DNA of 64,000 bases from Peribacillus cavernae (GCF_003989135.1 NZ_RYZZ01000001.1:248001-312000); one strand, 5' to 3'; numbered from the stretch's first letter, positions 25,599-35,168 are shown. Made by a program: numbers and translations. The notes: generated by a model not told the origin, from the sequence alone.

Positions 25599-26411
25599 TT
25601 ATTCTCCCCGCCAGACCGGAGAACGTTTCTCCAAATAGGCCGAAACTCCTTCAGCGAAATCCTTGCTTCCATATACCTCAGACACAACATCATCAAATTC
25701 TTGTTCAGAAATATTTAAACCATTATACTTGTTGAGACGACAAAGTGCTTCTTTCGTCGCACCGACCGTAAGTGGGGCGTTTTTGCTAATTTGACTGGCA
25801 ATATCAAGCACTTTTTGGAAAATATCTTCCTCATCAAAAATGGCTGTTAAAAAGCCAATTGAAAAGGCTTCTTCGGCAGAAATGACTCGGGAAGTATATA
25901 GCAATTCTTTGGTACGCATGGAGCCGAGTTCCTGTACCAGTCTTTGGTAGTTAGCAAGACTGAGGCAGTTGCCGAGTGTCCGAGCCATAGGGGCTCCGAA
26001 CCGAGCCTTTGGTGTAGCGTAACGCAGGTCACAAGCAGTTGATATAATCATCCCACCTCCAATTGCGTACCCATGAATCGCAGCAATTGTTGGTTTCGGA
26101 AAGTTAGCCAATTTATTGATAATACGATCCATCTTACTTTCATAATCTAGACCGTCTTGACCGGTAAAATCTTTAAACTGATTAATATCAGTTCCGGCGG
26201 CAAAAGCCTTATCCCCTCCACCGCGTATAACTAATACACGAGTCGTAGTGTCATCTGCTAGAGTAGTTAAATGTTTCTCTAATTGTTCATACATCTCCCA
26301 GGATATCGCATTCAGGGCACTTGGCCTTGAAAGGGTTAACTGGGCAACGGCACCAAAACGTTCGAGAATAACGCGCCCAACATCGCCAGTATTTTTAACG
26401 GACATGTTCAT
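25599..26411 (-). CDS. Enoyl-CoA hydratase/isomerase family protein
   Basis: Crotonase-fold protein of 270 aa. The oxyanion-hole segments FAAGTDINQF and GYAIGGGMIISTACDLRYA are present, with the CoA-binding N-terminus LTLSRPSALNAI. It acts on a CoA thioester (hydration, isomerisation or ring opening). The position of the usual catalytic Glu near the GMARTLG-like loop (here MARTLGNCLS) is not acidic, so the exact reaction is uncertain. GGAGAG precedes the ATG. It is the last gene of the minus-strand catabolic island, 152 bp after the epimerase gene. Confidence 0.82.
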   Translation of the reverse strand: MNMSVKNTGDVGRVILERFGAVAQLTLSRPSALNAISWEMYEQLEKHLTTLADDTTTRVLVIRGGGDKAFAAGTDINQFKDFTGQDGLDYESKMDRIINKLANFPKPTIAAIHGYAIGGGMIISTACDLRYATPKARFGAPMARTLGNCLSLANYQRLVQELGSMRTKELLYTSRVISAEEAFSIGFLTAIFDEEDIFQKVLDIASQISKNAPLTVGATKEALCRLNKYNGLNISEQEFDDVVSEVYGSKDFAEGVSAYLEKRSPVWRGE

Positions 26412-26563
26412 CTCTTATCTCTCCTAAAAAGATAGTTTTAAAAAACGATTAATCGAGAAGAGAGATTAACTCTTCGCTCGATTACTTCTCATTGATTTTA
26501 ATACTATATACTGTATCAGTGAAATGCAGCATGAAATCGCTCTTATTGTAGCGATTATATAAT

Positions 26564-27541
26564 TTAAACCTTATGCATTTCATTTACTTTAGATTTGTTT
26601 TTATTAATCCACTCTAGATAATTACGTATTCCATCTGCGATTTCAGGAAACTCTGGTTCGTATCCTAGCACCATACGTGCTCGGCCGATATCAAGTGGTG
26701 CACCACGTTTTAATCCAAACCCAGGTCCTAGATAAACACCTGTATCTACTCCTAATATTTCTTTAACAATCTGCACAACCTCACCTAAACTTACTTTAAT
26801 ACCACTAGAAATATTAAATACCTTATTTTCAACTTTTTCCTGCCGGTACACTTTGTTTACACCTTGTGCAACATCCCAAACATGCGTGAAATCTATCTCG
26901 GTATCAGAGCCTGATTCACCAATGTAATTAAAAACTCCTTCCAAAGGTCCGAAAAGACCTTTGTAGAGTGGATACATTCCAGAGGGCATCTTGCCCGGTC
27001 CATAAATAAAGTATACACGTGCAATTCTAACATCCATATCAAATGCATCCCCATATTGCAGTGAAAAAAGTTCACCCGAAATTTTTGTAGACCCATATAA
27101 ATCTGTAGCTTTATATGGTGTATCTTCGTGCAAAACACCTGCTGTATCACCATAAACCGCACCAGAGCTTGTATAAACGAATTTCTTAATACCAAATATT
27201 CTGGCAACCTCCAGCATATTAAGTGTACCAAAAGTATTTAGCGATACATTACGATAAGGTCGATCAGTAAACTCTGGGACTCCAATCAATGCAGCAGTAT
27301 GGATTATCCCTTCTATACTATCTCTGTATTTATTCAAAACATCACATGTTGTTTGAAAATCTAAAATATCTCCATCTTCAAAAATAAGGTTATCTTTTAC
27401 TTCTTGCAAAAATTCAAGCCCTAAGCTATCAAAATGTTTTACAGCTGGATCATATATAATTACTTTGTTTCCTTGCTTTGCTAAGTTATATGCTGTCCAA
27501 GACCCAACGTGTCCAAGACCTCCTGTTACTAATATTGCCAT
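26564..27541 (-). CDS. NAD-dependent epimerase/dehydratase
   Basis: Extended SDR of 325 aa. The Rossmann motif TGGLGHVG is at residues 6-13, the catalytic region has TSSGAVYGD and YGSTK (Tyr and Lys), and the C-terminal half follows the nucleotide-sugar or aldose epimerase plan. The substrate is not evident; in this catabolic setting it may be a lactone or hydroxyacid dehydrogenase, not a sugar-nucleotide enzyme. GAGGAGGAAATTCT precedes the ATG, and it is 20 bp after the cyclase gene, in one operon. Confidence 0.8.
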   Translation of the reverse strand: MAILVTGGLGHVGSWTAYNLAKQGNKVIIYDPAVKHFDSLGLEFLQEVKDNLIFEDGDILDFQTTCDVLNKYRDSIEGIIHTAALIGVPEFTDRPYRNVSLNTFGTLNMLEVARIFGIKKFVYTSSGAVYGDTAGVLHEDTPYKATDLYGSTKISGELFSLQYGDAFDMDVRIARVYFIYGPGKMPSGMYPLYKGLFGPLEGVFNYIGESGSDTEIDFTHVWDVAQGVNKVYRQEKVENKVFNISSGIKVSLGEVVQIVKEILGVDTGVYLGPGFGLKRGAPLDIGRARMVLGYEPEFPEIADGIRNYLEWINKNKSKVNEMHKV

Positions 27542-27561
27542 AGAATTTCCTCCTCATAAAG

Positions 27562-28221
27562 TTACTTTTCTATCGCTATAACCCTGGCAGGTCCGCCTTC
27601 AAAACCTTCTAATTTTAAGGGTAAACAAATTAATTCAATACGATCTTTCTTAATTTTTGACATATTACACATATATTCTATATGCAAGATATCATTATTT
27701 AATAAATATTCATGCGAAGTTAACTCTTCTAGCTTCCAATTGCTTCCCTGGTTTACAAGCTTTAAATTATAATCTTGTGGAAAATCGAAACCTACTACTC
27801 TCGGTTTTTTATCTCTTAACCATTTTGCTGCTCCCTCGGTTACGTATGGTGACTCAGTCCAATATTCCTTACTATAAGGGCTATAGTAATCATCCCAACA
27901 AGTTTTGAGAATTATAATATCGTTATCTTGTATATGTTTTCCGTTTTCCAGCAAATCCTCCACTGTAATAGGTTGATCTGCTTTTTTATAAGAAATATTC
28001 ACTACTGCAGCAGACCCGCTATATGCATCTACCTCAATTTCCCCTAGGGTTATACTATCTGGTTTACAGTGTAGTGGGGTATCAACATGTGTGAACGCGT
28101 GGGCACCCATCTTAAAAATAGAGGTTCTAAAGTCATCCCCCTGTTCAAAATCATGATGAAGTTCTTGATCTATTTTCCATCTCCAATGATTTTTTATTGT
28201 CATAGATAAATCTATAAACAT
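27562..28221 (-). CDS. Cyclase-family metal hydrolase
   Basis: 219-aa member of the cyclase/kynurenine formamidase family. The metal-binding motif HAFTHVDTPLHC corresponds to HxGTHxDxPxH, with the second position changed (AFT for xGT). Family members hydrolyse amides, lactones or cyclic compounds using Mn or Zn. It is 20 bp before the epimerase gene. A second cyclase relative lies at 30189-30977. Confidence 0.8.
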   Translation of the reverse strand: MFIDLSMTIKNHWRWKIDQELHHDFEQGDDFRTSIFKMGAHAFTHVDTPLHCKPDSITLGEIEVDAYSGSAAVVNISYKKADQPITVEDLLENGKHIQDNDIIILKTCWDDYYSPYSKEYWTESPYVTEGAAKWLRDKKPRVVGFDFPQDYNLKLVNQGSNWKLEELTSHEYLLNNDILHIEYMCNMSKIKKDRIELICLPLKLEGFEGGPARVIAIEK

Positions 28222-28324
28222 AATCGTTCTAGCCTCCTTAAGGAAAGACCTATAAATTAATTATCAAACACAAGTTTTTAACAACTTTTTTCAATGAAAC
28301 AGATTAATAAACAATGTTCAATTT

Positions 28325-29275
28325 TTAATTGACCTTCACTTTTTCACTAATTTGTGGAATTCCTAATCCCTTTGCTCCTAACTTCGATGTTTCAGCTTCC
28401 GGATAATATCGATCGATCATTTGAATACCTAGGGCTGCTCTTCGAACCCGTTCTTTACACAACGCAATATTAGTCGATTCTAAATGCGTCCCCGAGGGAT
28501 AAACATCAGGGTGATTGCGAAGTCCAAATTTAATATAAACCGGAGCTAAGATACGAATAAGTTCTGGGATCTCGTAGTAACGTATAAAGCCTCCAAAGTT
28601 ATCCGGTACTTCAACATAGAGATCAATAGGGATATCGATCGTTTGACGAATAGCTGCTAGTTTGGGTAAAGTTAGGGCAGTCGGGACATTGTAAGTGTCC
28701 GCTCCTAAATCTTGCATTAATTTAACGGATACTGGATTGGCAGCCATCATTTGTACTGAAACCTTTACCACAAAATCCTGTGGAAGGTCACCCTGCTGTT
28801 TCATTTCTTTCGTTAATAACAGCAGTCCTTCATCAGCCACCAAAGCTCCGCGTAATCCCAAGTTTGCACCTCGTTTTAATTCTTCCATGGCATATACTAG
28901 TTGATCAGCACCCTCATGGCGTAATGCAATGGCTTTACCAGCAGGAGTTAATGGCTGGGCCCCTATATCCCATGTGCCACGGGGTCCCACAAAAAGGCTT
29001 AGTTCCATCTTTCTATTCGCACACATTGCACACATTTCCCTAATTTCCTCATCCGTTTGTAACATAATTCCACTGCCTTGCGACACGCGATGGACGGTGA
29101 TTCTGTAACGGTCAATTTCTTCAAAGGTCGCTTCTAGCGCTCGTGGCCCTTCTACGCTAGGAAGCTCAATACGATATTGAGCTCCATCAGGAAAGCGTTT
29201 ATTGGATGATGGCAGAGAATAAAGGTCACCATCAGGGTAAACTAATGACTTTAATAGTTTTTTTGATTCAATCAA
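28325..29275 (-). CDS. Conserved protein, possible U32-like TIM barrel
   Basis: 316 aa, no signal peptide or membrane segment. I do not recognise it with certainty. The alternation of beta-strand-like segments (RYRITVHRVSQGSGIML, ELSLFVGPRGTWD, LRGALVADEGLLLLTKEM, DFVVKVSVQMMA, PIDLYVEVPDNFGGF) suggests a TIM barrel similar to U32-peptidase-like proteins, and a CAMCANRK segment offers a Cys pair. TTG start at 29275 with CAGGGGTG 7 nt upstream. It sits between a cyclase and an SDR in the same orientation, so it probably serves the same pathway. Confidence 0.5.
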   Translation of the reverse strand: MIESKKLLKSLVYPDGDLYSLPSSNKRFPDGAQYRIELPSVEGPRALEATFEEIDRYRITVHRVSQGSGIMLQTDEEIREMCAMCANRKMELSLFVGPRGTWDIGAQPLTPAGKAIALRHEGADQLVYAMEELKRGANLGLRGALVADEGLLLLTKEMKQQGDLPQDFVVKVSVQMMAANPVSVKLMQDLGADTYNVPTALTLPKLAAIRQTIDIPIDLYVEVPDNFGGFIRYYEIPELIRILAPVYIKFGLRNHPDVYPSGTHLESTNIALCKERVRRAALGIQMIDRYYPEAETSKLGAKGLGIPQISEKVKVN

Positions 29276-29316
29276 TGTTTAACACCCCTGTTCAAAATAT
29301 TTATTGCTATTTGGTA

Positions 29317-30108
29317 TCATTCAGGTAGTTCAACAGGTAATTTAGCCAATAGTCCACCATCAACTGTATACACTCCACCAGTCATAAAACTTGCATTATT
29401 ACTACAAAGATAAACAATAAAGTCAGCTACTTCATTGCTTTCACCTAACCGGCCTAGAGGATGAGATTCCCCCCATTCCTTAAGGGTTTTTTCTCCTTCG
29501 AATCGATCTGCTGATTTAATCAAAGATGGTGTGAAGATTGTACCGGGGCAGACGGCATTTATCCGAATGTTTTCTGCAGCATGATCTACAGCCATAGCCC
29601 TTGTTAAGGCATTAATGCCACCTTTAGACGTTGTGTAAGCAACAACATTTTTTTGAGAAGCGAAGGATTGGACAGAAGAGATATGAACAATTGCCCCGCC
29701 CTCCCCTGACTCAATCATTTTTGGTAAACAATATTTAGAAGTTAGGAACATGCCTTTTAAATTTACGTTTATTACATTGTCCCAGGCTTCCTCATCTAAA
29801 GTGATAGCGTTTCCAGAAGCCCTTATAGCTGCAGAATTGATCAAATAATCGATTCGGTTAAATGATTGAGTTACTTGATTCACCATTCTTTCAACTTCCA
29901 GACTTTTAGAGACATCTGTCTGAATACCGATAATATTGTGGTTTCCTGTTTTCTTTATCATTTCTTCAGCTGTTTTGTTGGCGGTATCGTGGTTATTATC
30001 TACAATGGCTACTGAAGTCCCTTTTTCTGCAAACTTTCGCACCGTCTCTTTACCTATTCCACTTGAACCGCCTGTAACGATAGCAACTTTATTTTCATAA
30101 CTCGACAT
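29317..30108 (-). CDS. SDR-family oxidoreductase
   Basis: Classical short-chain dehydrogenase, 263 aa. Cofactor motif TGGSSGIG (12-19), NSAA in place of NNAG, and catalytic Ser...YTTSKGG. Asp at the end of the second strand (AIVDNN) favours NAD(H) over NADP(H). It oxidises a secondary alcohol or dihydrodiol. TGAGGAGG precedes the ATG. It is 80 bp after the second cyclase gene. Confidence 0.85.
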   Translation of the reverse strand: MSSYENKVAIVTGGSSGIGKETVRKFAEKGTSVAIVDNNHDTANKTAEEMIKKTGNHNIIGIQTDVSKSLEVERMVNQVTQSFNRIDYLINSAAIRASGNAITLDEEAWDNVINVNLKGMFLTSKYCLPKMIESGEGGAIVHISSVQSFASQKNVVAYTTSKGGINALTRAMAVDHAAENIRINAVCPGTIFTPSLIKSADRFEGEKTLKEWGESHPLGRLGESNEVADFIVYLCSNNASFMTGGVYTVDGGLLAKLPVELPE

Positions 30109-30188
30109 ATAAAAGCCTCCTCATAAAATTTATGAGATCAACATTGTTATAGTAAAAGCCAGGTATTTCATATGGCAATTCACCGAAA

Positions 30189-30977
30189 TTATTCTTGAAG
30201 AGCCACTGCTCTGCAAGTCGCTCCACGCGCACCTTGAATTTTTAAAGGCAATACAGATAACTTTATTCGTTTTTCAGAAATTTCACCCAGATTACACATC
30301 GCGCCAATATACATGACATCAGCTGAATTTAATATATTTGGAGAAGGAAAATCTTCATATGCTTTTTCTGTCGTATAGTTTGCTAAGTAACGCCTCGCTT
30401 CTACAGATGGAAAAGGGTTTCTTTCCCAAGAAGGTTTTGAAGCCCATTCTGGCAGTTGAAATTTTCTCCCGCCACCTAAATATGGCATATCTGTACCTAC
30501 TAAATCGGAATGAAAATCTTTCATAACCTCAACTAACCTCTCGGCTCCTCCCTTGGAAACATGCGGGGCTGTTCGGGCATAGTCATCTCCTAACTCTACC
30601 CAACTCTCATTGTCACCCCAGCCCGTCCGGAGCAAGATAGCATCATTCATCTTAATCTCCGCTCTCTCAAATCCCTTGTCGATATCCAATGCAGTTACTT
30701 CATGATCAGCTTCAACAGGCAAGTCAACTATAACAGCGTCCCTCATCATTAACGAATCAAGTGGCAGTTCATGGACTTTTGGAGCATCAGGATCCTGCAT
30801 GGCGCGAATCATTAACCTTGTACCTGTCTCTGAAAACATGGTAATTTTAGTGAGTTCGTAGCCATTATGCGAATCCTTCGTAATCGGTTCCGTTTGGAAA
30901 GGTACATCCCAGGCCCATACATTTCCCACAGGCATATAATCGTATAAAGGCAAAGTTAAATCGATCCACTTAGTCAT
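30189..30977 (-). CDS. Cyclase-family protein with lost metal motif
   Basis: 262 aa, recognisable as the cyclase family by its ends (WIDLTLPLYDYMPVG; VLPLKIQGARGATCRAVALQE) and by APHVSKGGAERL and VGTDMPYLGG. The segment that should read HxGTHxDxPxH is SETGTRLMIRAMQDP, so the metal-binding His and Asp are missing. It may bind a ligand differently or act as a partner of the 27562 protein. TAGGAGGAAAGCAG precedes the ATG. It is 46 bp after the MFS gene. Confidence 0.75.
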   Translation of the reverse strand: MTKWIDLTLPLYDYMPVGNVWAWDVPFQTEPITKDSHNGYELTKITMFSETGTRLMIRAMQDPDAPKVHELPLDSLMMRDAVIVDLPVEADHEVTALDIDKGFERAEIKMNDAILLRTGWGDNESWVELGDDYARTAPHVSKGGAERLVEVMKDFHSDLVGTDMPYLGGGRKFQLPEWASKPSWERNPFPSVEARRYLANYTTEKAYEDFPSPNILNSADVMYIGAMCNLGEISEKRIKLSVLPLKIQGARGATCRAVALQE

Positions 30978-31023
30978 CTGCTTTCCTCCTAGTTTATTAT
31001 CTTCCTTCTCTGTCCAATTAATT

Positions 31024-32337
31024 TCACGCTTTCATTTTTATATCGGTTTCCACCCGGGTATGCTGTTTTCGCAGAACTAGCACCAAGCAAGTACATACAA
31101 TCAGTGAACAGCCCATGAAAATTAATCCGCTCTGGGGACTGCCTGTCATGGAGACCGTGAAGCCCATCGCGTAAGGCCCAATGAAACCTCCAATATTGCC
31201 AACAGAATTAATAAAAGCAATGCCTACAGGTGCGGTGGAATCCGTTAAAAATCCATTGGTGTATGACCAAAAGGGGGAGAAAAAGCTGAAAATCCCAGCC
31301 GTGGCCACACTTAGCAATAAAAGAGAAGCGACTGGGTCGATCACCATTGCACACCCACTCAGACCTATCGCCCCAATCACCGGTGGAATCGCTGTATGCC
31401 AACGCCTTTCTTGAGTTTTATCCGAATGAAGACCCCAATAGACCATGACCACTGCCGCAATAATATATGGAATCATTGTAATCAATCCAACTTGGGTATT
31501 GCTCATCTGATCGGAAAAGTCATTTACGATCTGAGGCATCCAAAATCCAATCCCATATGAACCCACATTGATCGTGACATAAACCATTGCCAAGAGTAAA
31601 ATCTTCCTGTTTCGCATTACTTGCAGGATGGAATGTTTTTCGGGTTGGCTTTTCAACTTTCTTTCTGCTTCCAACTCTGTTTCCAGCCAATCTTTTTCTT
31701 CCTGTGTCAACCATTTCGCCTTTGCGGGTTTGTCGGTTAGATAAAAGAAGGTCACAATTCCCAATAGAATTGCGGGAATCCCCTCTAAGAAAAACATCCA
31801 ACGCCATCCTTCCCAACCCAACCAATGGATAGTATCCATGATCCAAGTGGATACAGGTGCACCTATGATATACGATACTGGCAGAGCAATATAGAAAAGA
31901 GCATACGCACGAGCTTGCTCTCTGGCACGAAACCAGTATGTTATATACAGAACAATACCTGGAAAGAACCCTGCTTCTGCGACTCCCAACAAAAACCGCA
32001 GAATGTATAGGTGAGTTTCATTTTGTACCCAACTCATTAACACGACAATAAGTCCCCAGGAGATCAATATGCGCGCAAGCCACTTGCTCGCACCAAATTT
32101 ATGCAGCATAATATTACTCGGTACTTCGAAAAGAAAGTAACCAAAAAAGAATATTCCCGCAATGAAACCAAAGGTTTCGCTCGTTATACCCAGGTCTTCG
32201 TTCATATCTAATGCCGCATAACTTAAGTTAACCCGATCTATAAAGGCAATAATGAACAACAGGGAAATAAACGGAATGACTCTTTTCGTTACTTTTTGAA
32301 CGGTTCGTTTCTCAAGCGTAAGGGTCACATTACTCAT
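31024..32337 (-). CDS. MFS transporter, anion:cation symporter type
   Basis: 12-TM major facilitator of 437 aa. LSYAALDMNEDLGIT near the first helix, GFFPGIVLYITYWFRAREQARA and the long central loop (KSQPEKHSILQVMRN) mark the ACS group, whose members import organic anions such as tartrate, phthalate or 4-hydroxyphenylacetate. It most likely brings in the carboxylate substrate of the surrounding enzymes. ATTGGAGGTATCAAT precedes the ATG. It follows the Rieske gene by 93 bp. Confidence 0.85.
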   Translation of the reverse strand: MSNVTLTLEKRTVQKVTKRVIPFISLLFIIAFIDRVNLSYAALDMNEDLGITSETFGFIAGIFFFGYFLFEVPSNIMLHKFGASKWLARILISWGLIVVLMSWVQNETHLYILRFLLGVAEAGFFPGIVLYITYWFRAREQARAYALFYIALPVSYIIGAPVSTWIMDTIHWLGWEGWRWMFFLEGIPAILLGIVTFFYLTDKPAKAKWLTQEEKDWLETELEAERKLKSQPEKHSILQVMRNRKILLLAMVYVTINVGSYGIGFWMPQIVNDFSDQMSNTQVGLITMIPYIIAAVVMVYWGLHSDKTQERRWHTAIPPVIGAIGLSGCAMVIDPVASLLLLSVATAGIFSFFSPFWSYTNGFLTDSTAPVGIAFINSVGNIGGFIGPYAMGFTVSMTGSPQSGLIFMGCSLIVCTCLVLVLRKQHTRVETDIKMKA

Positions 32338-32430
32338 ATTGATACCTCCAATTCGTGATAAGTGGTCTAAAAATAGACATTTCTTTTTATTTGTAAGAAT
32401 GGGCCTCTGCTCCGGTAACGGACACCAGAG

Positions 32431-32826
32431 TTAAATATGAACGACTACCGCACCCAACTCCACAGTGACCTCAAAGGTTTCGACGCTTTCCGATTCCTCT
32501 TCCACCGTCACTTCATACGATTTGACAAAGCACTTGTGAGGATCAAAAATGGATTTTCCAGTTTTAATATCAAATTCCCATCCATGCCAAGGACAGCGCA
32601 GTATTTCTCCTTCTCTGCCCCAATTGAATTCCTTCGGTTTGGAAGGAAGAGTCATGCCTGTCACTACTCCCTTACAAAGAGGGGCCTTATAGTGTGGGCA
32701 AACATTTTTCAGTGCATAGTAAGAGTTTTCAATATTGAATATACCGATGGAACGGCGCTCCAGCGTAACAATTTTGCGTTCTCCTGGAGGAAGTTCAGAC
32801 ACTTTACAGACGACATGTTTTCCCAT
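32431..32826 (-). CDS. Rieske [2Fe-2S] ferredoxin-like protein
   Basis: 131-aa soluble Rieske protein. The cluster ligands are visible as CPHYKAPLC (Cys and His) and CPWHGWEF (Cys and His), with a 30-residue insertion between them. The ATG at 32826 has AAGGAGA 9 nt upstream; the earlier ATG at 32877 would overlap the amidohydrolase by 32 nt without a ribosome site. It probably passes electrons to an oxygenase, but no Rieske oxygenase alpha subunit or reductase is in the window. It is coupled to the amidohydrolase gene. Confidence 0.85.
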   Translation of the reverse strand: MGKHVVCKVSELPPGERKIVTLERRSIGIFNIENSYYALKNVCPHYKAPLCKGVVTGMTLPSKPKEFNWGREGEILRCPWHGWEFDIKTGKSIFDPHKCFVKSYEVTVEEESESVETFEVTVELGAVVVHI

Positions 32827-32845
32827 CGTAGCAAATCTCCTTTTC

Positions 32846-33934
32846 TTAAAATCTGTAAAACTCTCTGGCATTTTCATACAAAATCTTGTTTTTCATTTGT
32901 TCCGGAATGTTTCTCGGAAACATTTCTCTCGGGTGATCGGTATCGTAATGCGGGTAGTCGCTGGTGAACATCATGATGTTTTCCGCATCCATCATTTCCA
33001 AGAAATACAGTAAATGTTTGTCATCGTCCGGTTTTTCAAGAGGCTGGCTTCCAAACCGGACATGATCGCGAATATACAGACTCGGGAGCTTCTTGACCCA
33101 AGGAACTTCAAAACGGAATGACTTGTAATGCGAATCCAATCTCCATAATATCGCTGGTAGCCAAGCTGAGCCGCCTTCCAGGGATACAACCTTTAATCCG
33201 GGATAACGCTCGAATACGCCTTCAGTCAGCAAACTGACCAGGTGAGAAATGAACCCACACACAAGCGTCGTGCCCCATTCGATGAAGTGGGTTGGGAATC
33301 CCGGTGTAAATGGAGTATTCGACCCTAAACCGTCACTTCCCGGATGGTAGGCAAATGGAAGTCCATGCCGTTGACAGGCTTCGTAGATAGGCCAATAATG
33401 CCTTTGGCCGAAAGGTGCACGTGCCCCGGCATCTGCAAGGACCTGGACGAAATGAGGATGTCCGGCCCAGCGTTCGATTTCCTTGACAGCCAAACTCGGA
33501 TCTTGATGAGAGATAACGATGGAAGCCTTAAACACACCGTCATGATTGTATTTACTTAACCATGTATCATTGAGCCAGTCGTTGTAAGCGGAACAAATCG
33601 CCGCCTTCAAGTCGGGATCCGCATAATAATCCGCGTATATCCATGGATGCAATATCGCATGTTCAGTTCCGTAGGAGTCGATCAGCTGTTCCCTTAAAAA
33701 TTCAGGATCTGATCCGATCGGTCCTCCTGTAGGCGGTTTTGCGTCAGGGCGGACCTCAGTGAATGGATTATCAAAAATCCCTCTTCCCCAGAAACGAAAG
33801 GCATCACGGAACGGTTGTTTCATGTACTTTTTAATCTCATCATTATCAAAAGGCGAGACATGTACATCGCAGTCAATAATACCTGTTCGTTTCCTGTTCT
33901 TATTTTCGAGTTTTACCGCTTGATTTTGGGTCAT
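32846..33934 (-). CDS. Amidohydrolase 2 family (decarboxylase/hydrolase)
   Basis: 362-aa TIM-barrel metal enzyme of the amidohydrolase-2 (ACMSD-like) family. IIDCDVHV gives the N-terminal metal pair in altered form (DxH), AYHPGSDG supplies a His, and TSDYPHYDTDHP carries the conserved Asp. The family contains decarboxylases of aromatic acids (gamma-resorcylate, 5-carboxyvanillate) and hydratases such as LigJ. CTCAAGGAGG precedes the ATG. It heads the amidohydrolase-Rieske-MFS set. Confidence 0.82.
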   Translation of the reverse strand: MTQNQAVKLENKNRKRTGIIDCDVHVSPFDNDEIKKYMKQPFRDAFRFWGRGIFDNPFTEVRPDAKPPTGGPIGSDPEFLREQLIDSYGTEHAILHPWIYADYYADPDLKAAICSAYNDWLNDTWLSKYNHDGVFKASIVISHQDPSLAVKEIERWAGHPHFVQVLADAGARAPFGQRHYWPIYEACQRHGLPFAYHPGSDGLGSNTPFTPGFPTHFIEWGTTLVCGFISHLVSLLTEGVFERYPGLKVVSLEGGSAWLPAILWRLDSHYKSFRFEVPWVKKLPSLYIRDHVRFGSQPLEKPDDDKHLLYFLEMMDAENIMMFTSDYPHYDTDHPREMFPRNIPEQMKNKILYENAREFYRF

Positions 33935-34000
33935 AATGAAACCTCCTTGAGAATAGTTGATTTATCTTAACAGATTTTGTATAATTAAAATTCAACAATC

Positions 34001-34017
34001 AGTAAATTCAATTTACT
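34001..34017. promoter_or_regulatory. 17-bp palindrome upstream of amidohydrolase
   Basis: AGTAAATT-C-AATTTACT is a perfect inverted repeat with 8-bp arms and a 1-bp centre, 67 bp upstream of the amidohydrolase start. It is a strong candidate operator for the amidohydrolase-Rieske-MFS unit. Confidence 0.5.
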
Positions 34018-34172
34018 TACCTTATTTTTCTTGGAAACTAAAATTCACGGATACACAATAGCGGGAATAAAAATTGACTTTTAACTTTGAAAAAAATTGG
34101 ACTCCTTTCCGTTGGTTGTTTGGATATATAAAACGATGAAGTGAAGACTAAGACTCTGTAAAGTTCCTAATC

Positions 34173-35168
34173 CTATTTAACTACTGAACTCAATTTCTCA
34201 AGCTCTTTGTTTACAAAATAAGTAGGCTTTTTACCGCTTAAGACCTCTATAACATTCTGGGCTGTTTTCGTTCTTAATTCCTCCATCGCTTCTTCGGAAT
34301 ACCATGAACTATGAGGGGTTAATATGACATTGCTCATCGTTAACAAGGGACTATCTTTTGGAATTGGCTCTTCCTCTGCAACATCAAGAGCTGCACCAGC
34401 TATTTGTCTGTTTTTCAACGCATCAGCTAAATCATTTTCATTTATAATCGGTCCCCTTGCCGTGTTTATAATGACTGCATTCTTTTTCATTAGCCGTATC
34501 GTATGTTTATTAATTAAATGTTTTGTACTCTCAACGAGAGGAACATGAATAGAAATAAAATCGGATGCCGTTAATAGTTCCTCAAATGGAACGGGCTTAG
34601 CACCCATTTGTCTAATATCGTCTTCCGGAACAAAGGGATCGTGTACTAGGATTTGAAAACCAAGAGGTTGTGCCTTTTTTACTAAAACACGTGGAATCCG
34701 TCCAAAGCCAAGAACCCCTAATGTTTGTTTCGAAAACCGATAGATTGGAGTTGCTAATTTAAAATCCCATTGCCCTGATTTAATGTGAGCGTTTAATTGA
34801 GTAATTTTCCTTGCCGAGCTTAGGAGCAGAGCAAGAGCATGATTCGACACTTCTTCAACGCCGTAATCCGGAACATTCGAGACAAAAATACCTTTATTTG
34901 TAGATGCTTGCACATCTATGGTATTTACGCCGACTCCATATCGCGAAATGACTTTGCATTTTTCTAATTCATTGATCACTTTTTCCCCAACAGGCGCATA
35001 TTGGTTTAATAGTGCATCTGCATCTTTTCCTATTTGAATTACTTCCTCTTCCGTTTTACACTGAGCTTTAACAAAATTTATATTAAGCCCTGAGCTTTTA
35101 AAAACCTTTTCTTCAAATCGGAAATCTTCAAATTCATAATCAGTCAACACAACTTTAAAACGATCCAT
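34173..35168 (-). CDS. D-2-hydroxyacid dehydrogenase family
   Basis: 331-aa NAD-dependent dehydrogenase of the PGDH/CtBP group. Cofactor motif LGFGRIP (the third Gly of GxGxxG replaced by Pro), catalytic NTARGPIINENDL (Arg), the Glu region, and TPHSSWYSEEA (His). It would reduce a 2-keto acid or oxidise a D-2-hydroxyacid. GAGGATC precedes the ATG. It lies 79 bp after the CoA-transferase gene, in the same direction. Confidence 0.85.
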   Translation of the reverse strand: MDRFKVVLTDYEFEDFRFEEKVFKSSGLNINFVKAQCKTEEEVIQIGKDADALLNQYAPVGEKVINELEKCKVISRYGVGVNTIDVQASTNKGIFVSNVPDYGVEEVSNHALALLLSSARKITQLNAHIKSGQWDFKLATPIYRFSKQTLGVLGFGRIPRVLVKKAQPLGFQILVHDPFVPEDDIRQMGAKPVPFEELLTASDFISIHVPLVESTKHLINKHTIRLMKKNAVIINTARGPIINENDLADALKNRQIAGAALDVAEEEPIPKDSPLLTMSNVILTPHSSWYSEEAMEELRTKTAQNVIEVLSGKKPTYFVNKELEKLSSVVK

